A DNA stretch of 15,129 nt, taken from positions 2,345 to 17,473 of the forward strand of contig DKGN01000013.1 in assembly GCA_002453275.1 (NCBI GenBank), given 5' to 3'. A program made the position numbers and the translations under genes. Below, piece after piece: positions 1 through 6,674 of this stretch; position 1 is the stretch's first letter, and each line of letters opens with the position of its first letter. Origin of the DNA: Caryophanales bacterium UBA6769. GTDB lineage: Bacteria > Bacillota > Bacilli > Bacillales > UBA6769. Below the pieces are notes generated by a model. That model worked only from the letters and a program-made list of their open reading frames with translations. It made no database searches and was not told where the DNA came from.

Positions 1-308
1 GAAATTGTTGATACGAGTTCGATTTCTGCACCTGCTAACTCTATTGTTGAAGGCAATACGTGCAGGTTATCTATTTTTGTTTTTTGGATTACTGTTTTTG
101 CTTCAATGTCATCTACGAGTACATCATAAATGCTTTTATCGACATCACCTTTATTAATTCCAATACCGCTCGTTGCGTTCCCTTGTGGATCGATGTCAAT
201 GAGCATCACCTTTTTCCCTATGTGTGCAAGGCATGCTCCTAAGTTAACCGATGTTGTTGTTTTTCCAACTCCACCCTTTTGGTTCGCAATTGCTAGCGTT
301 TTAGCCAC
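1..308 (-). CDS. parA: ParA/Soj chromosome-partitioning ATPase, N-terminal part (3' end outside window)
   Basis: This is the first ~102 codons of a ParA/MinD-family ATPase; the gene leaves the window at its left edge. The translation opens MAKTLAIANQKGGVGKTTTS, which is the deviant Walker A motif (KGGVGKTT) of ParA at residues 10-17, followed by LIDIDPQGNATSG, the Walker A'-type aspartate segment, at about residues 40-52. In Bacillaceae, Soj works with Spo0J (ParB) on parS to segregate origins, and it also regulates DnaA. The start is a GTG at 306-308, preceded by an AGGTAGGTG Shine-Dalgarno about five bases upstream. noc lies upstream with a 54-bp gap and the same direction, as in B. subtilis, where spo0J follows soj outside this window. 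I see no clear separate promoter in the short gap, so co-transcription with noc is plausible. Confidence 0.96.
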   Translation of the reverse strand, partial: MAKTLAIANQKGGVGKTTTSVNLGACLAHIGKKVMLIDIDPQGNATSGIGINKGDVDKSIYDVLVDDIEAKTVIQKTKIDNLHVLPSTIELAGAEIELVSTI

Positions 309-362
309 GTTTTCACCTACCTACTACTCCCTATCAAACTATTACATAATATACAATTGCGC

Positions 363-1199
363 TTATTTATTTCTAGGGATTCGAATTAAAAATTGATAAT
401 AATCGTCATGATCTTCTTCTTCCATTTCAATGGAAAGACCCGTTTCTTTAACCATGTTCATAGATTGCCGAATTGTGTTTACAGCAATCCGCATATCTTT
501 ACTCACTGACTTCCGAGCTTTTTTTAACTTTTTTTTCTTTCCACTTGCTAATTCTTTTACTCTTTCTTCTGTTTGTTTAACGTTTAAATCATTTTCGATA
601 ATTTCTTTCAATAAAAGTACTTGCTTCTTCTCATTTTTTAAGCCGATTAATGAGCGTGCATGTCTTTCGGTTATCCTTTTGTTCATCAATGCTTCTTGGA
701 TTTGCTCTGGAAGTTTCAGAAGCCTAAGCTTATTTGCTATCGTTGACTGACCCTTTCCGAGTCGTTGAGCTAAGCTTTCTTGCGTCAGCTCATGAATTTC
801 TATGAGTTTAGCATAAGCAACCGCTTCTTCAATTGCAGATAGTTCCTCACGCTGCAAGTTTTCGATTAATGCAACAGAAGCCGTTTGTGTATCGTTAAAT
901 TCACGAATAATCGCAGGTATCGTTTCCCATTCTAACGTCTTCACAGCCCGCCAGCGACGCTCACCAGCAATAATTTCATAGTTTTCGCCTGCTTGGCGAA
1001 CGACGATAGGTTGAATCATTCCGTGGGTTTTTAACGTTTGCGCTAATTCTTCGATTTTTTCATCATTAAAGACTGTTCGCGGTTGAAATTGATTTGGCAC
1101 AATCGATCCAATTGGAATTTGCACGACTTCATCTTTTTCTATTTCATTTTCTGGCGTCTTTTCACCTAAACCAAAGAACCGAGTTATGGAAGATTTCAA
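363..1199 (-). CDS. noc: Nucleoid occlusion protein Noc (ParB-family CTPase)
   Basis: ParB-family protein of 278 residues; B. subtilis Noc is about 283. The N-terminus MKSSITRFFGLGEK is an amphipathic segment like the membrane-targeting helix of Noc. The CTP-binding ParB motifs follow: GERRWRA at 79-85 and ENLQRE at 113-118. A helix-turn-helix lies at about 138-161 (LTQESLAQRLGKGQSTIANK), and the C-terminal third is lysine-rich and then acidic. Noc of this family binds NBS sites and blocks Z-ring assembly over the nucleoid. I call it Noc rather than Spo0J/ParB because it sits between rsmG and parA. I chose the TTG at 1197-1199: an AAGGGGGTGG Shine-Dalgarno lies five bases before it and the resulting N-terminus matches the family. 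An in-frame ATG 24 bases upstream would place that Shine-Dalgarno inside the coding region. I found no consensus Noc-binding palindrome in the window. Confidence 0.93.
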   Translation of the reverse strand: MKSSITRFFGLGEKTPENEIEKDEVVQIPIGSIVPNQFQPRTVFNDEKIEELAQTLKTHGMIQPIVVRQAGENYEIIAGERRWRAVKTLEWETIPAIIREFNDTQTASVALIENLQREELSAIEEAVAYAKLIEIHELTQESLAQRLGKGQSTIANKLRLLKLPEQIQEALMNKRITERHARSLIGLKNEKKQVLLLKEIIENDLNVKQTEERVKELASGKKKKLKKARKSVSKDMRIAVNTIRQSMNMVKETGLSIEMEEEDHDDYYQFLIRIPRNK

Positions 1200-1295
1200 T
1201 ACTTCCACCCCCTTCAAGAACATCTATATATTTCAGAGCTTGTCTACTCCTTTTATTCTCTCACACTTACTTTTTTCCTGCTAGTACCTGTATGA

Positions 1296-1332
1296 GGGAA
1301 AAATAACGAAATGTTCCACGTGGAACATTTCG
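1296..1332 (-). terminator. Possible terminator of the mnmE-mnmG-rsmG operon, coincident with parS
   Basis: Read on the minus strand, the 26-bp palindrome that contains parS starts seven bases after the rsmG stop codon. It can fold into a hairpin with a stem of about 11 bp and an ACGT loop, followed directly by TTATTTTT. This is the geometry of an intrinsic terminator. The T-run is interrupted by one A and the stem base is AT-rich, so efficiency is uncertain. Termination here is an inference from layout. Confidence 0.5.
1307..1332. promoter_or_regulatory. parS: parS centromere site inside a 26-bp perfect palindrome
   Basis: The 16-mer TGTTCCACGTGGAACA at 1312-1327 fits the Bacillus parS consensus (TGTTNCACGTGAAACA and its relatives) with the CACGTG core at 1317-1322. 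Here the site is a perfect palindrome, and the symmetry extends outward through CGAAA/TTTCG to 26 bp in all. It lies between the 3' end of rsmG and the start of noc, close to the partition genes and about 7 kb from dnaA, where origin-proximal ParB loading sites are expected. That it loads ParB/Spo0J rests on the established consensus; spo0J itself is outside the window. Confidence 0.9.
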
Positions 1333-1338
1333 TCTGCT

Positions 1339-2052
1339 TTACAAAGGCTCTTTATTTGGAGTTCCGGGCTTGCGCGGATATTTCTTCGGTGTCTGCTTTT
1401 TCTTCGCGATAACTAAGATCGTTCGATCACTTTCTTCAACTGGTAGCTCCGTCTTCACTTGCCTGGAAATGACACCCCCAAGTACCGATAGTGCACGGTC
1501 AGCTTCCTCTATTTCCTCATGAACATTCGGACCTTTCATGACGAGAAAGGTTCCGTTCCTTTTTACTAAAGGTAAACATAGTTCACTTAATACAGACAGC
1601 TTGGCAACGGCTCTTGCTGTTACTAAATCAAAGGATTCCCGAAATTCCCGTTTGCGTGCGAACGTCTCTGCCCGATCATGATGAAGTGAAACGTTCTCTA
1701 AGTTTAATTCTTTGACGAGTTGTTTTAAAAATGTAATCCGTTTGTTTAACGAGTCAACAATTGTTATGTGTAAATGCGGGAAACAAATTTTTAAAGGGAT
1801 GCTCGGAAACCCAGCCCCTGCTCCAACATCACACACCGTTACTACGTCGTTAAAATGGGCTGCTAGCGAAGCACTCACCGAGTCATAAAAATGTTTTTCA
1901 TACACTTCTTCTCTTTTTGTAATTCCCGTTAAGTTCATTTTACTATTCCATTCAATTAAAATGGAATAGTACATTGAAAACTGCTCTAATTGCTGCTCTG
2001 TTAAGTCAATTCCCATTTTTTCCAATTGTTCTTGAAACTGCTGTTCATTCAT
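1339..2052 (-). CDS. rsmG: 16S rRNA (guanine527-N7)-methyltransferase RsmG (GidB)
   Basis: Complete 237-residue protein, close to the 239 residues of the B. subtilis enzyme. RsmG methylates N7 of G527 in 16S rRNA (E. coli numbering) using S-adenosylmethionine; loss gives low-level streptomycin resistance in several bacteria. The SAM-binding glycine loop DVGAGAGFPSIPL is at residues 75-87, the acidic residue ending strand 2 (IVD) is D100, and the family segment DLVTARAVAKLSVL is at about 142-155. The C-terminus ends in the basic TPKKYPRKPGTPNK stretch typical of Bacillus RsmG. The ATG at 2050-2052 lies ten bases after the mnmG stop; the Shine-Dalgarno upstream is weak (GTGAG overlapping the mnmG stop), so translational coupling is likely. 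It is the last gene of the mnmE-mnmG-rsmG unit. Confidence 0.97.
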   Translation of the reverse strand: MNEQQFQEQLEKMGIDLTEQQLEQFSMYYSILIEWNSKMNLTGITKREEVYEKHFYDSVSASLAAHFNDVVTVCDVGAGAGFPSIPLKICFPHLHITIVDSLNKRITFLKQLVKELNLENVSLHHDRAETFARKREFRESFDLVTARAVAKLSVLSELCLPLVKRNGTFLVMKGPNVHEEIEEADRALSVLGGVISRQVKTELPVEESDRTILVIAKKKQTPKKYPRKPGTPNKEPL

Positions 2053-2062
2053 ATTTTTCTAC

Positions 2063-3949
2063 TCACTTTGCGATTTTTGCAATTTTTCCTTGTTCTATAT
2101 AAACAAGCAAAATTGAGATATCTGAAGGGTTCACACCTGATATGCGGGAAGCTTGACCGACAGATAACGGGCGAACTTCAGCAAGTTTATGCTTTGCTTC
2201 TGTTGCAATTCCAGGAATTGCTGAAAAATCAATGTCTTCAGGTATCTTTTTATCGTTCATTTTTTTCATTTTTTCAACTTGTTGTAATTGTTTATCAATA
2301 TAGCCTTTGTATTTGATTTGAATTTCTACTTGTTCTTTTACATCATCTGTAAGAGATTCATCGTTAGCAATTATTTTTTCCAGTATGTCATACGTTACTT
2401 CTGGGCGTTTTAATAAGTCAGCTGCTTTTACACCGTTCGTTAACGTTTGGACGTTGTGTTGCTCAAGCACTTGATTTGTTTCTGCATCTGGTTTGATAAC
2501 GACCGATTGGAGGCGCTCAGTTTCATTTTTGATGCTTTCCTTTTTTTGTAAAAAGCGTGCATATCTCTCCTCAGTAATTAAACCTACTTCGTAGCCTTTC
2601 TCTGTTAAGCGTAAATCACAGTTGTCATGGCGTAAAAGCAGACGATATTCAGCACGGGATGTTAGTAAGCGATACGGTTCGTCTGTTCCTTTCGTTATAA
2701 GATCATCAATTAAAACACCGATGTATCCATCTGAACGATCGAGAACAAATGGTTCTTTATCTTGTATTTTGCGCACAGCGTTAATACCAGCAATGATGCC
2801 TTGTGCAGCTGCTTCTTCATAGCCGCTCGTTCCGTTTAATTGACCTGCTGTAAAGAGACGTTCGACTTTTTTCGTTTCAAGTGAAGGCCATAATTGGGTC
2901 GGCACAATCGCATCGTATTCAATTGCATACCCCGCACGCATAAATTCAGATTTTTCTAGACCTGGTACTGACCAAATGAGTCGACGTTGCACATCTTCAG
3001 GTAAGCTTGTTGATAGACCTTGGACGTAGACTTCTTCAGTTTCCCGACCTTCAGGTTCAAGAAAAATTTGATGACGAGGCTTATCATTAAAACGAACAAT
3101 TTTATCTTCGATTGAAGGACAATAACGGGCACCCGTTCCTTCGATTGCACCCGAATACATTGGAGAGCGATGCAGATTATCATTTATAATTTCATGCGTT
3201 TCTGGACTTGTGTATGTTAACCAGCACGGCATTTGATCCATATTGAATTCTGTCGTTTCATATGAAAATGCACGTGGTACGTCGTCACCCGGTTGAATTT
3301 CCGTGACGGAATAATCAATCGTATTTCGATTTATTCTTGGTGGTGTTCCAGTTTTAAAACGAACTAATTCAAAGCCAAGCTCTTCAAGTGCATACGATAA
3401 ATTGATAGACGGCTGCATGTTGTTAGGTCCACTTTCATATTCAAGCTCACCAATAATGATTTTCCCGCGTAAATAAGTTCCTGTCGTAATGACGACTGCA
3501 TCAGCGTAATACTCTGCTTCCGTTTTCGTGACGACTCCTTTACAAATACCGTCTTCAACGATAAGATGTTCAACCATCGCCTGGCGTATCGTTAAGTTTT
3601 CTGTGTTTTCTAATGTTTTTTTCATTTCCATTTGATATAGCACTTTGTCTGTCTGCGCCCGTAATGCTCGAACAGCCGGGCCTTTCCTTGTGTTTAATAG
3701 ACGCATTTGGATGTTCGTTTTATCGACGTTTTTTGCCATTTCTCCACCGAGTGCATCAATTTCTCGAACGACAACCCCTTTTGCTGGTCCACCGACAGAA
3801 GGATTACAAGGCATGTACGCGATCGTATCAAGGTTTAACGTTAAGCACAGTGTGTTTGCTCCCATTCGTGCGGCAGCTAATGCAGCTTCACAGCCTGCAT
3901 GGCCTGCACCAATGACAATGACATCATAATGACCAGCATTGTATCCCAT
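2063..3949 (-). CDS. mnmG: tRNA uridine 5-carboxymethylaminomethyl modification enzyme MnmG (GidA)
   Basis: FAD-dependent subunit of the MnmE-MnmG complex, which installs cmnm5 on the wobble uridine U34 of certain tRNAs. The dinucleotide-binding motif VIGAGHAG lies at residues 12-19, the conserved PCNPSVGGPAKG at 47-58, the catalytic-type cysteine in ARYCPSIEDK at C277, and the second FAD motif AGQLNGTSGYEEA at 368-380. The C-terminus ends QASRISGVNPSDISILLVYIEQGK, the helical region that contacts MnmE. With the start used here the protein has 628 residues, which I recall as the length of the B. subtilis protein. I chose the ATG at 3947-3949 because AAAAGGAG lies eight bases upstream. An in-frame GTG nine bases earlier directly abuts that Shine-Dalgarno and cannot be well spaced. 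It starts 21 bp after the mnmE stop, so the two partners are co-transcribed. Confidence 0.97.
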   Translation of the reverse strand: MGYNAGHYDVIVIGAGHAGCEAALAAARMGANTLCLTLNLDTIAYMPCNPSVGGPAKGVVVREIDALGGEMAKNVDKTNIQMRLLNTRKGPAVRALRAQTDKVLYQMEMKKTLENTENLTIRQAMVEHLIVEDGICKGVVTKTEAEYYADAVVITTGTYLRGKIIIGELEYESGPNNMQPSINLSYALEELGFELVRFKTGTPPRINRNTIDYSVTEIQPGDDVPRAFSYETTEFNMDQMPCWLTYTSPETHEIINDNLHRSPMYSGAIEGTGARYCPSIEDKIVRFNDKPRHQIFLEPEGRETEEVYVQGLSTSLPEDVQRRLIWSVPGLEKSEFMRAGYAIEYDAIVPTQLWPSLETKKVERLFTAGQLNGTSGYEEAAAQGIIAGINAVRKIQDKEPFVLDRSDGYIGVLIDDLITKGTDEPYRLLTSRAEYRLLLRHDNCDLRLTEKGYEVGLITEERYARFLQKKESIKNETERLQSVVIKPDAETNQVLEQHNVQTLTNGVKAADLLKRPEVTYDILEKIIANDESLTDDVKEQVEIQIKYKGYIDKQLQQVEKMKKMNDKKIPEDIDFSAIPGIATEAKHKLAEVRPLSVGQASRISGVNPSDISILLVYIEQGKIAKIAK

Positions 3950-3970
3950 TTGTTTCACTCCTTTTAATGA

Positions 3971-5347
3971 TTATTTTCCTAAACAAAATTGTGAAAATAG
4001 TTGATTAATTAAACTTTCTGATACTGTATCTCCGATAATTTCACCGAGTAGCTCCCACGTTCTCGTAATATCAATTTGGGCCATGTCAATCGGTAAATCA
4101 CTTTCAAGAGCAAAGATTGCTTCTTCAATCGCACCTTTTGCCTGTTCTAACAAAGCAATATGGCGGGAATTAGAAACGTATGTCATGTCTTGCGCTTCAA
4201 CATCACCCGAGAAAAAGAGATTAGCAATCGCTTCTTCAAGCTGATCAATTCCTTCTTCATTCAGTAATGATGTTGTAATAATCGGCGCATGACCGACAAG
4301 CTCTTTCACTTTTGACAAGTTAATTTTTTCATCTAAATCTGTCTTGTTAACGATTACGATTGTTTCCTGTTCATTCGCCGCTTTCAATAAAGCTTCATCT
4401 TCTTCAGTTAATTGTTCAGCGTAGTTCAAAACGAGTAAAATTAAGTCTGCTTCTTTTAATATTTTTCGTGAACGCTCAACACCAATTTTTTCAACGACAT
4501 CCTCTGTCGCACGAATGCCTGCTGTGTCAATTAATTTTAATGGGACTCCTCTAACATTGACGTATTCTTCAAGGACATCACGTGTCGTTCCAGGAATATT
4601 CGTAACGATTGCTTTATTTTCTTGTACGAGACTATTTAAAAGCGAGGATTTTCCGACGTTTGGTCGTCCAACTATAGCTGTCGCCAAGCCTTCCCGCAAG
4701 ATTTTACCTTGCTTTGACGTGACGATTAGTTGATTAATTTCATCCCGTACAGCTGTCGTTTTTTCAAGTAGAAGTTGCTGTGTCATTTCTTCCGCATCGT
4801 ACTCAGGATAATCAATGTTTACTTCAACGTGAGCAACTGTCTCAATTAACGTTTGTCTTAATGAACGAATAAGGGTAGATAAACGCCCCTCCATTTGGTT
4901 TAATGCTACGTTCATCGCTCGATCCGTTTTTGAACGAATGAGATCAATAACAGCTTCCGCTTGGGATAAATCAATCCGGCCATTTAAGAAGGCCCGCTTC
5001 GTAAATTCCCCTGGCTCTGCTAACTGAGCACCATTTGTTAACACGAGTTCCAACACGCGATTAACTGACACAAGACCTCCGTGGCAATTAATTTCAACGA
5101 CGTCTTCACGTGTAAACGTCCGTGGTGCTCTCAATACGGATACCATCACTTCTTCAACAATTTCAGATGTCTTCGAATCGATGAGATGACCGTAATGGAT
5201 GGTGTGGGACTCTACTTCGTTGAGCGGTCGGCTACCTTTGAATACACGATCTGCAATCAAAACCGCATCTTTACCGCTTAAACGAACAATTGCGATTGCA
5301 CCCTCTCCCATCGGAGTGGATATCGCTGCAATTGTATTCTGGTCCAT
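3971..5347 (-). CDS. mnmE: tRNA modification GTPase MnmE (TrmE/ThdF)
   Basis: Complete 458-residue GTPase, partner of MnmG in wobble-uridine modification. The N-terminal domain that binds tetrahydrofolate and dimerises carries STPMGEGAIAIVRLSG (10-25) and PGEFTKRAFLNGRIDLSQAE (112-131). The G domain, inserted in the helical domain, has G1 GRPNVGKS (227-234), G2 IPGTTRD (251-257), G3 DTAG (274-277) and G4 NKTD (334-337). The protein ends in CLGK (455-458), the conserved C-terminal cysteine motif. The ATG at 5345-5347 has AGAGGTGA seven bases upstream. It is the first gene of the mnmE-mnmG-rsmG unit. A candidate promoter and a DnaA-box palindrome lie directly upstream. Confidence 0.98.
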   Translation of the reverse strand: MDQNTIAAISTPMGEGAIAIVRLSGKDAVLIADRVFKGSRPLNEVESHTIHYGHLIDSKTSEIVEEVMVSVLRAPRTFTREDVVEINCHGGLVSVNRVLELVLTNGAQLAEPGEFTKRAFLNGRIDLSQAEAVIDLIRSKTDRAMNVALNQMEGRLSTLIRSLRQTLIETVAHVEVNIDYPEYDAEEMTQQLLLEKTTAVRDEINQLIVTSKQGKILREGLATAIVGRPNVGKSSLLNSLVQENKAIVTNIPGTTRDVLEEYVNVRGVPLKLIDTAGIRATEDVVEKIGVERSRKILKEADLILLVLNYAEQLTEEDEALLKAANEQETIVIVNKTDLDEKINLSKVKELVGHAPIITTSLLNEEGIDQLEEAIANLFFSGDVEAQDMTYVSNSRHIALLEQAKGAIEEAIFALESDLPIDMAQIDITRTWELLGEIIGDTVSESLINQLFSQFCLGK

Positions 5348-5386
5348 TCCGATTTCACCTCTTTATCATCAACCGTTTCTATTTTA

Positions 5387-5413
5387 AAAAGTTATCCACT
5401 GTGGATAACTTTT
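5387..5413. promoter_or_regulatory. DnaA-box palindrome upstream of mnmE
   Basis: This 27-bp inverted repeat has 13-bp arms around a single central T at 5400. It contains TTATCCACT on the plus strand (5392-5400, one mismatch) facing a perfect box TTATCCACA on the minus strand (5400-5408). Two convergent DnaA boxes share the central base. It lies 40 bp before the mnmE start and about 3.4 kb from dnaA, outside the two main origin clusters. In minus-strand RNA the same sequence is a stem of about 12 bp followed by TTTTT, so it could also be a terminator or attenuator ahead of mnmE. Binding by DnaA is inferred from the consensus. Confidence 0.7.
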
Positions 5414-5428
5414 GTAGACCAATATTCA

Positions 5429-5457
5429 ATCTTAATCAGTTTACCCGATTTTTGCAA
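5429..5457 (-). promoter_or_regulatory. Candidate sigma-A promoter for mnmE-mnmG-rsmG
   Basis: On the minus strand, TTGCAA (5452-5457) and TAAGAT (5429-5434) are separated by 17 bp. Each hexamer matches four of six consensus positions. Transcription would start near 5422, so the DnaA-box palindrome would fall just inside the transcribed leader. This is the best-looking promoter between jag and mnmE on this strand, but it is weak by sequence alone. Confidence 0.35.
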
Positions 5458-5723
5458 AAAAAAGCAAATGAAGTTGTCTCTATGCACATAAACAGCTCTT
5501 AGAAAAACTTTCACAATCTGTATAAACTGTGCGATAACTTAAAATTAAAGGTAAGCGTGAACCGCTCCGAAAATCTTTGCGCTCTGGATTGCAGACGGAA
5601 CATTTTATTTTCTAAGATAGAGATTGATTTTAGTAGATGGCTCAATCCATGCCCGCGAAAAGCGAGCCCTGCGCTTCAATCAACCCATTTTATTAGTATG
5701 GGAAAAGTACGAGTCCGAAAATC

Positions 5724-5756
5724 CCTGAAGAAGCGCTTTTTGCTTCTGAAATCAGG
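5724..5756. repeat. Compound hairpin in the jag-mnmE intergenic region
   Basis: CCTGA (5724-5728) followed by AGAAGC (5729-5734) can pair with GCTTCT (5742-5747) and TCAGG (5752-5756). This gives 11 base pairs with a seven-base loop and a GAAA bulge on the 3' side (plus-strand reading). There is no T-run on either side, so it is not an obvious terminator. Confidence 0.5.
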
Positions 5757-6004
5757 TTAAGTATGCGACGTTCGAGACACCCAAGGACTTTTCAAGATGT
5801 ATTGTTCCCGGTTTAAACACAGGATGTTTGAGTGCCACCGTTCTCACAGGACGTGAAGCTTTTAGGTGGCGTACTAAATTTCTGCACTTGTGCGTCCTAT
5901 ACTTCGAAACTGAGGCCGTGCCCATGGAAAGCGAAGTATTCTACCGAAGCGGTCAGATCCAATTCATTACCGCACAGTATCGTAACGCTGCGAAACAACG
6001 AATT

Positions 6005-6043
6005 AAAAAAACTCCTTAAAAGGTTAGAACCTTAAAAGGAGTT
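6005..6043 (-). terminator. Rho-independent terminator of the rpmH-rnpA-yidD-yidC-jag operon
   Basis: On the minus strand, starting ten bases after the jag stop, AACTCCTT pairs with AAGGAGTT (6036-6043 with 6010-6017). An inner AAGGTT/AACCTT stem is stacked above a 2x2 internal loop, and the hairpin is followed by an unbroken run of T residues (complement of 6005-6009 plus stem bases). It is the clearest intrinsic terminator on the left arm and marks the operon end. Confidence 0.9.
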
Positions 6044-6053
6044 GTATCATCAT

Positions 6054-6674
6054 TTATTTTTCTGATGGATGAATAACAACATGTCGATAGAGACCTTCAC
6101 CATTTGATCCCGTTGAGACGCCAGGCTTGTTTTGCAAAGCGACGTGAATAATTTTTCTCTCTTTTGCAGGCATCGGCTCAAGAGCAACTTTTCGGTTAAT
6201 TTTCATCGCTCGGCTCGCTTGTCGTTCCGCAAGGGCGATTAACGTTTGTTTACGGCGTTCCCGATAACCTTCTGCATCAACAAAAATACGCATATATGAA
6301 TTTGAGTATCGATTGGCAACTAAATTTGTTAAATATTCAAGTGCGTTTAATGTTTGTCCTCGTTTACCAATTAAAATAGCAACTTTATCACTCACGAGAT
6401 TTAAGACAGTACCATCTTCATCTTGTCTTTCTTCAATTTTTGCTGAAATATTCATATTTTCGATAACCGATTGTAAATACCATTTTGCTTCTTCTACTGG
6501 ATTAACAATTTCTGTCACTTCTACAACCGCAGGTTTGCTCCCTAGGCCTAAAAATCCTTTTTTTGCTTCTTCAACTATAGTGACTTCAACACGGTCCATT
6601 GTAACGTTTAACTGGGCTAACGCTTGTTCAATCGCTTCTTCAACCGTCTTCCCTGTGGCCGTTACTGTTTTCAC
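6054..6674 (-). CDS. jag: RNA-binding protein Jag/KhpB (SpoIIIJ-associated protein)
   Basis: Complete 206-residue protein with the three Jag domains. The Jag_N domain (about 1-50) opens VTATGKTVEEAIEQAL and ends in the family motif KKGFLGLGSKPA (39-49). A KH domain follows with the GxxG-type loop IGKRGQT at 102-108. The R3H domain shows R173-KII-H177 and ends GLYRHVVIHP (194-203). The R3H motif is intact, so single-stranded nucleic acid binding is likely. Jag/KhpB acts with KhpA on RNAs tied to cell division and envelope control in Firmicutes; its link to YidC is by gene neighbourhood. The start is a GTG at 6672-6674, overlapping the yidC stop as GTGA (4-bp overlap), which indicates translational coupling. 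It is the last gene of the operon. Confidence 0.95.
   Translation of the reverse strand: MKTVTATGKTVEEAIEQALAQLNVTMDRVEVTIVEEAKKGFLGLGSKPAVVEVTEIVNPVEEAKWYLQSVIENMNISAKIEERQDEDGTVLNLVSDKVAILIGKRGQTLNALEYLTNLVANRYSNSYMRIFVDAEGYRERRKQTLIALAERQASRAMKINRKVALEPMPAKERKIIHVALQNKPGVSTGSNGEGLYRHVVIHPSEK

Larger units (their letters stand above)
5414..6004. other. Non-coding stretch with degenerate repeat-like and hairpin-forming DNA
   Basis: There are 590 bases here without a convincing gene. Short open frames exist (for example 5557-5760 and 5832-6035), but they lack good Shine-Dalgarno sequences and have no protein-like composition. Two related segments, TGCCCGCGAAAAGCGA (5650-5665) and TGCCCATGGAAAGCGA (5919-5934), match at 13 of 16 positions. 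Each is followed by a CGCTTC- or GAAGCGG-like stretch and ATCAA/ATCCAA. This resembles intergenic repeats containing GCCCGCGGAAAGCGAG that I recall from several Bacillaceae genomes; I cannot confirm this without a search. Three hairpins are visible: AAGCG/CGCTT at 5660-5676; CCTGA-AGAAGC paired with GCTTCT-TCAGG at 5724-5756; and ATACTTCG/CGAAGTAT at 5899-5939. It may be decayed repeat DNA or an unrecognised structured RNA. Confidence 0.5.

Noticed and set aside
1200..1223. Upstream ATG start for noc (adds eight codons)
   Set aside because: The strong Shine-Dalgarno lies inside this extension and is correctly spaced for the TTG at 1199. The added residues do not fit the Noc N-terminus.
5557..6035. 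Three short plus-strand open frames (about 63-67 codons) in the jag-mnmE gap
   Set aside because: No good Shine-Dalgarno sequences, protein sequences of low plausibility, overlap in two frames, and they lie over hairpin-forming and repeat-like DNA.
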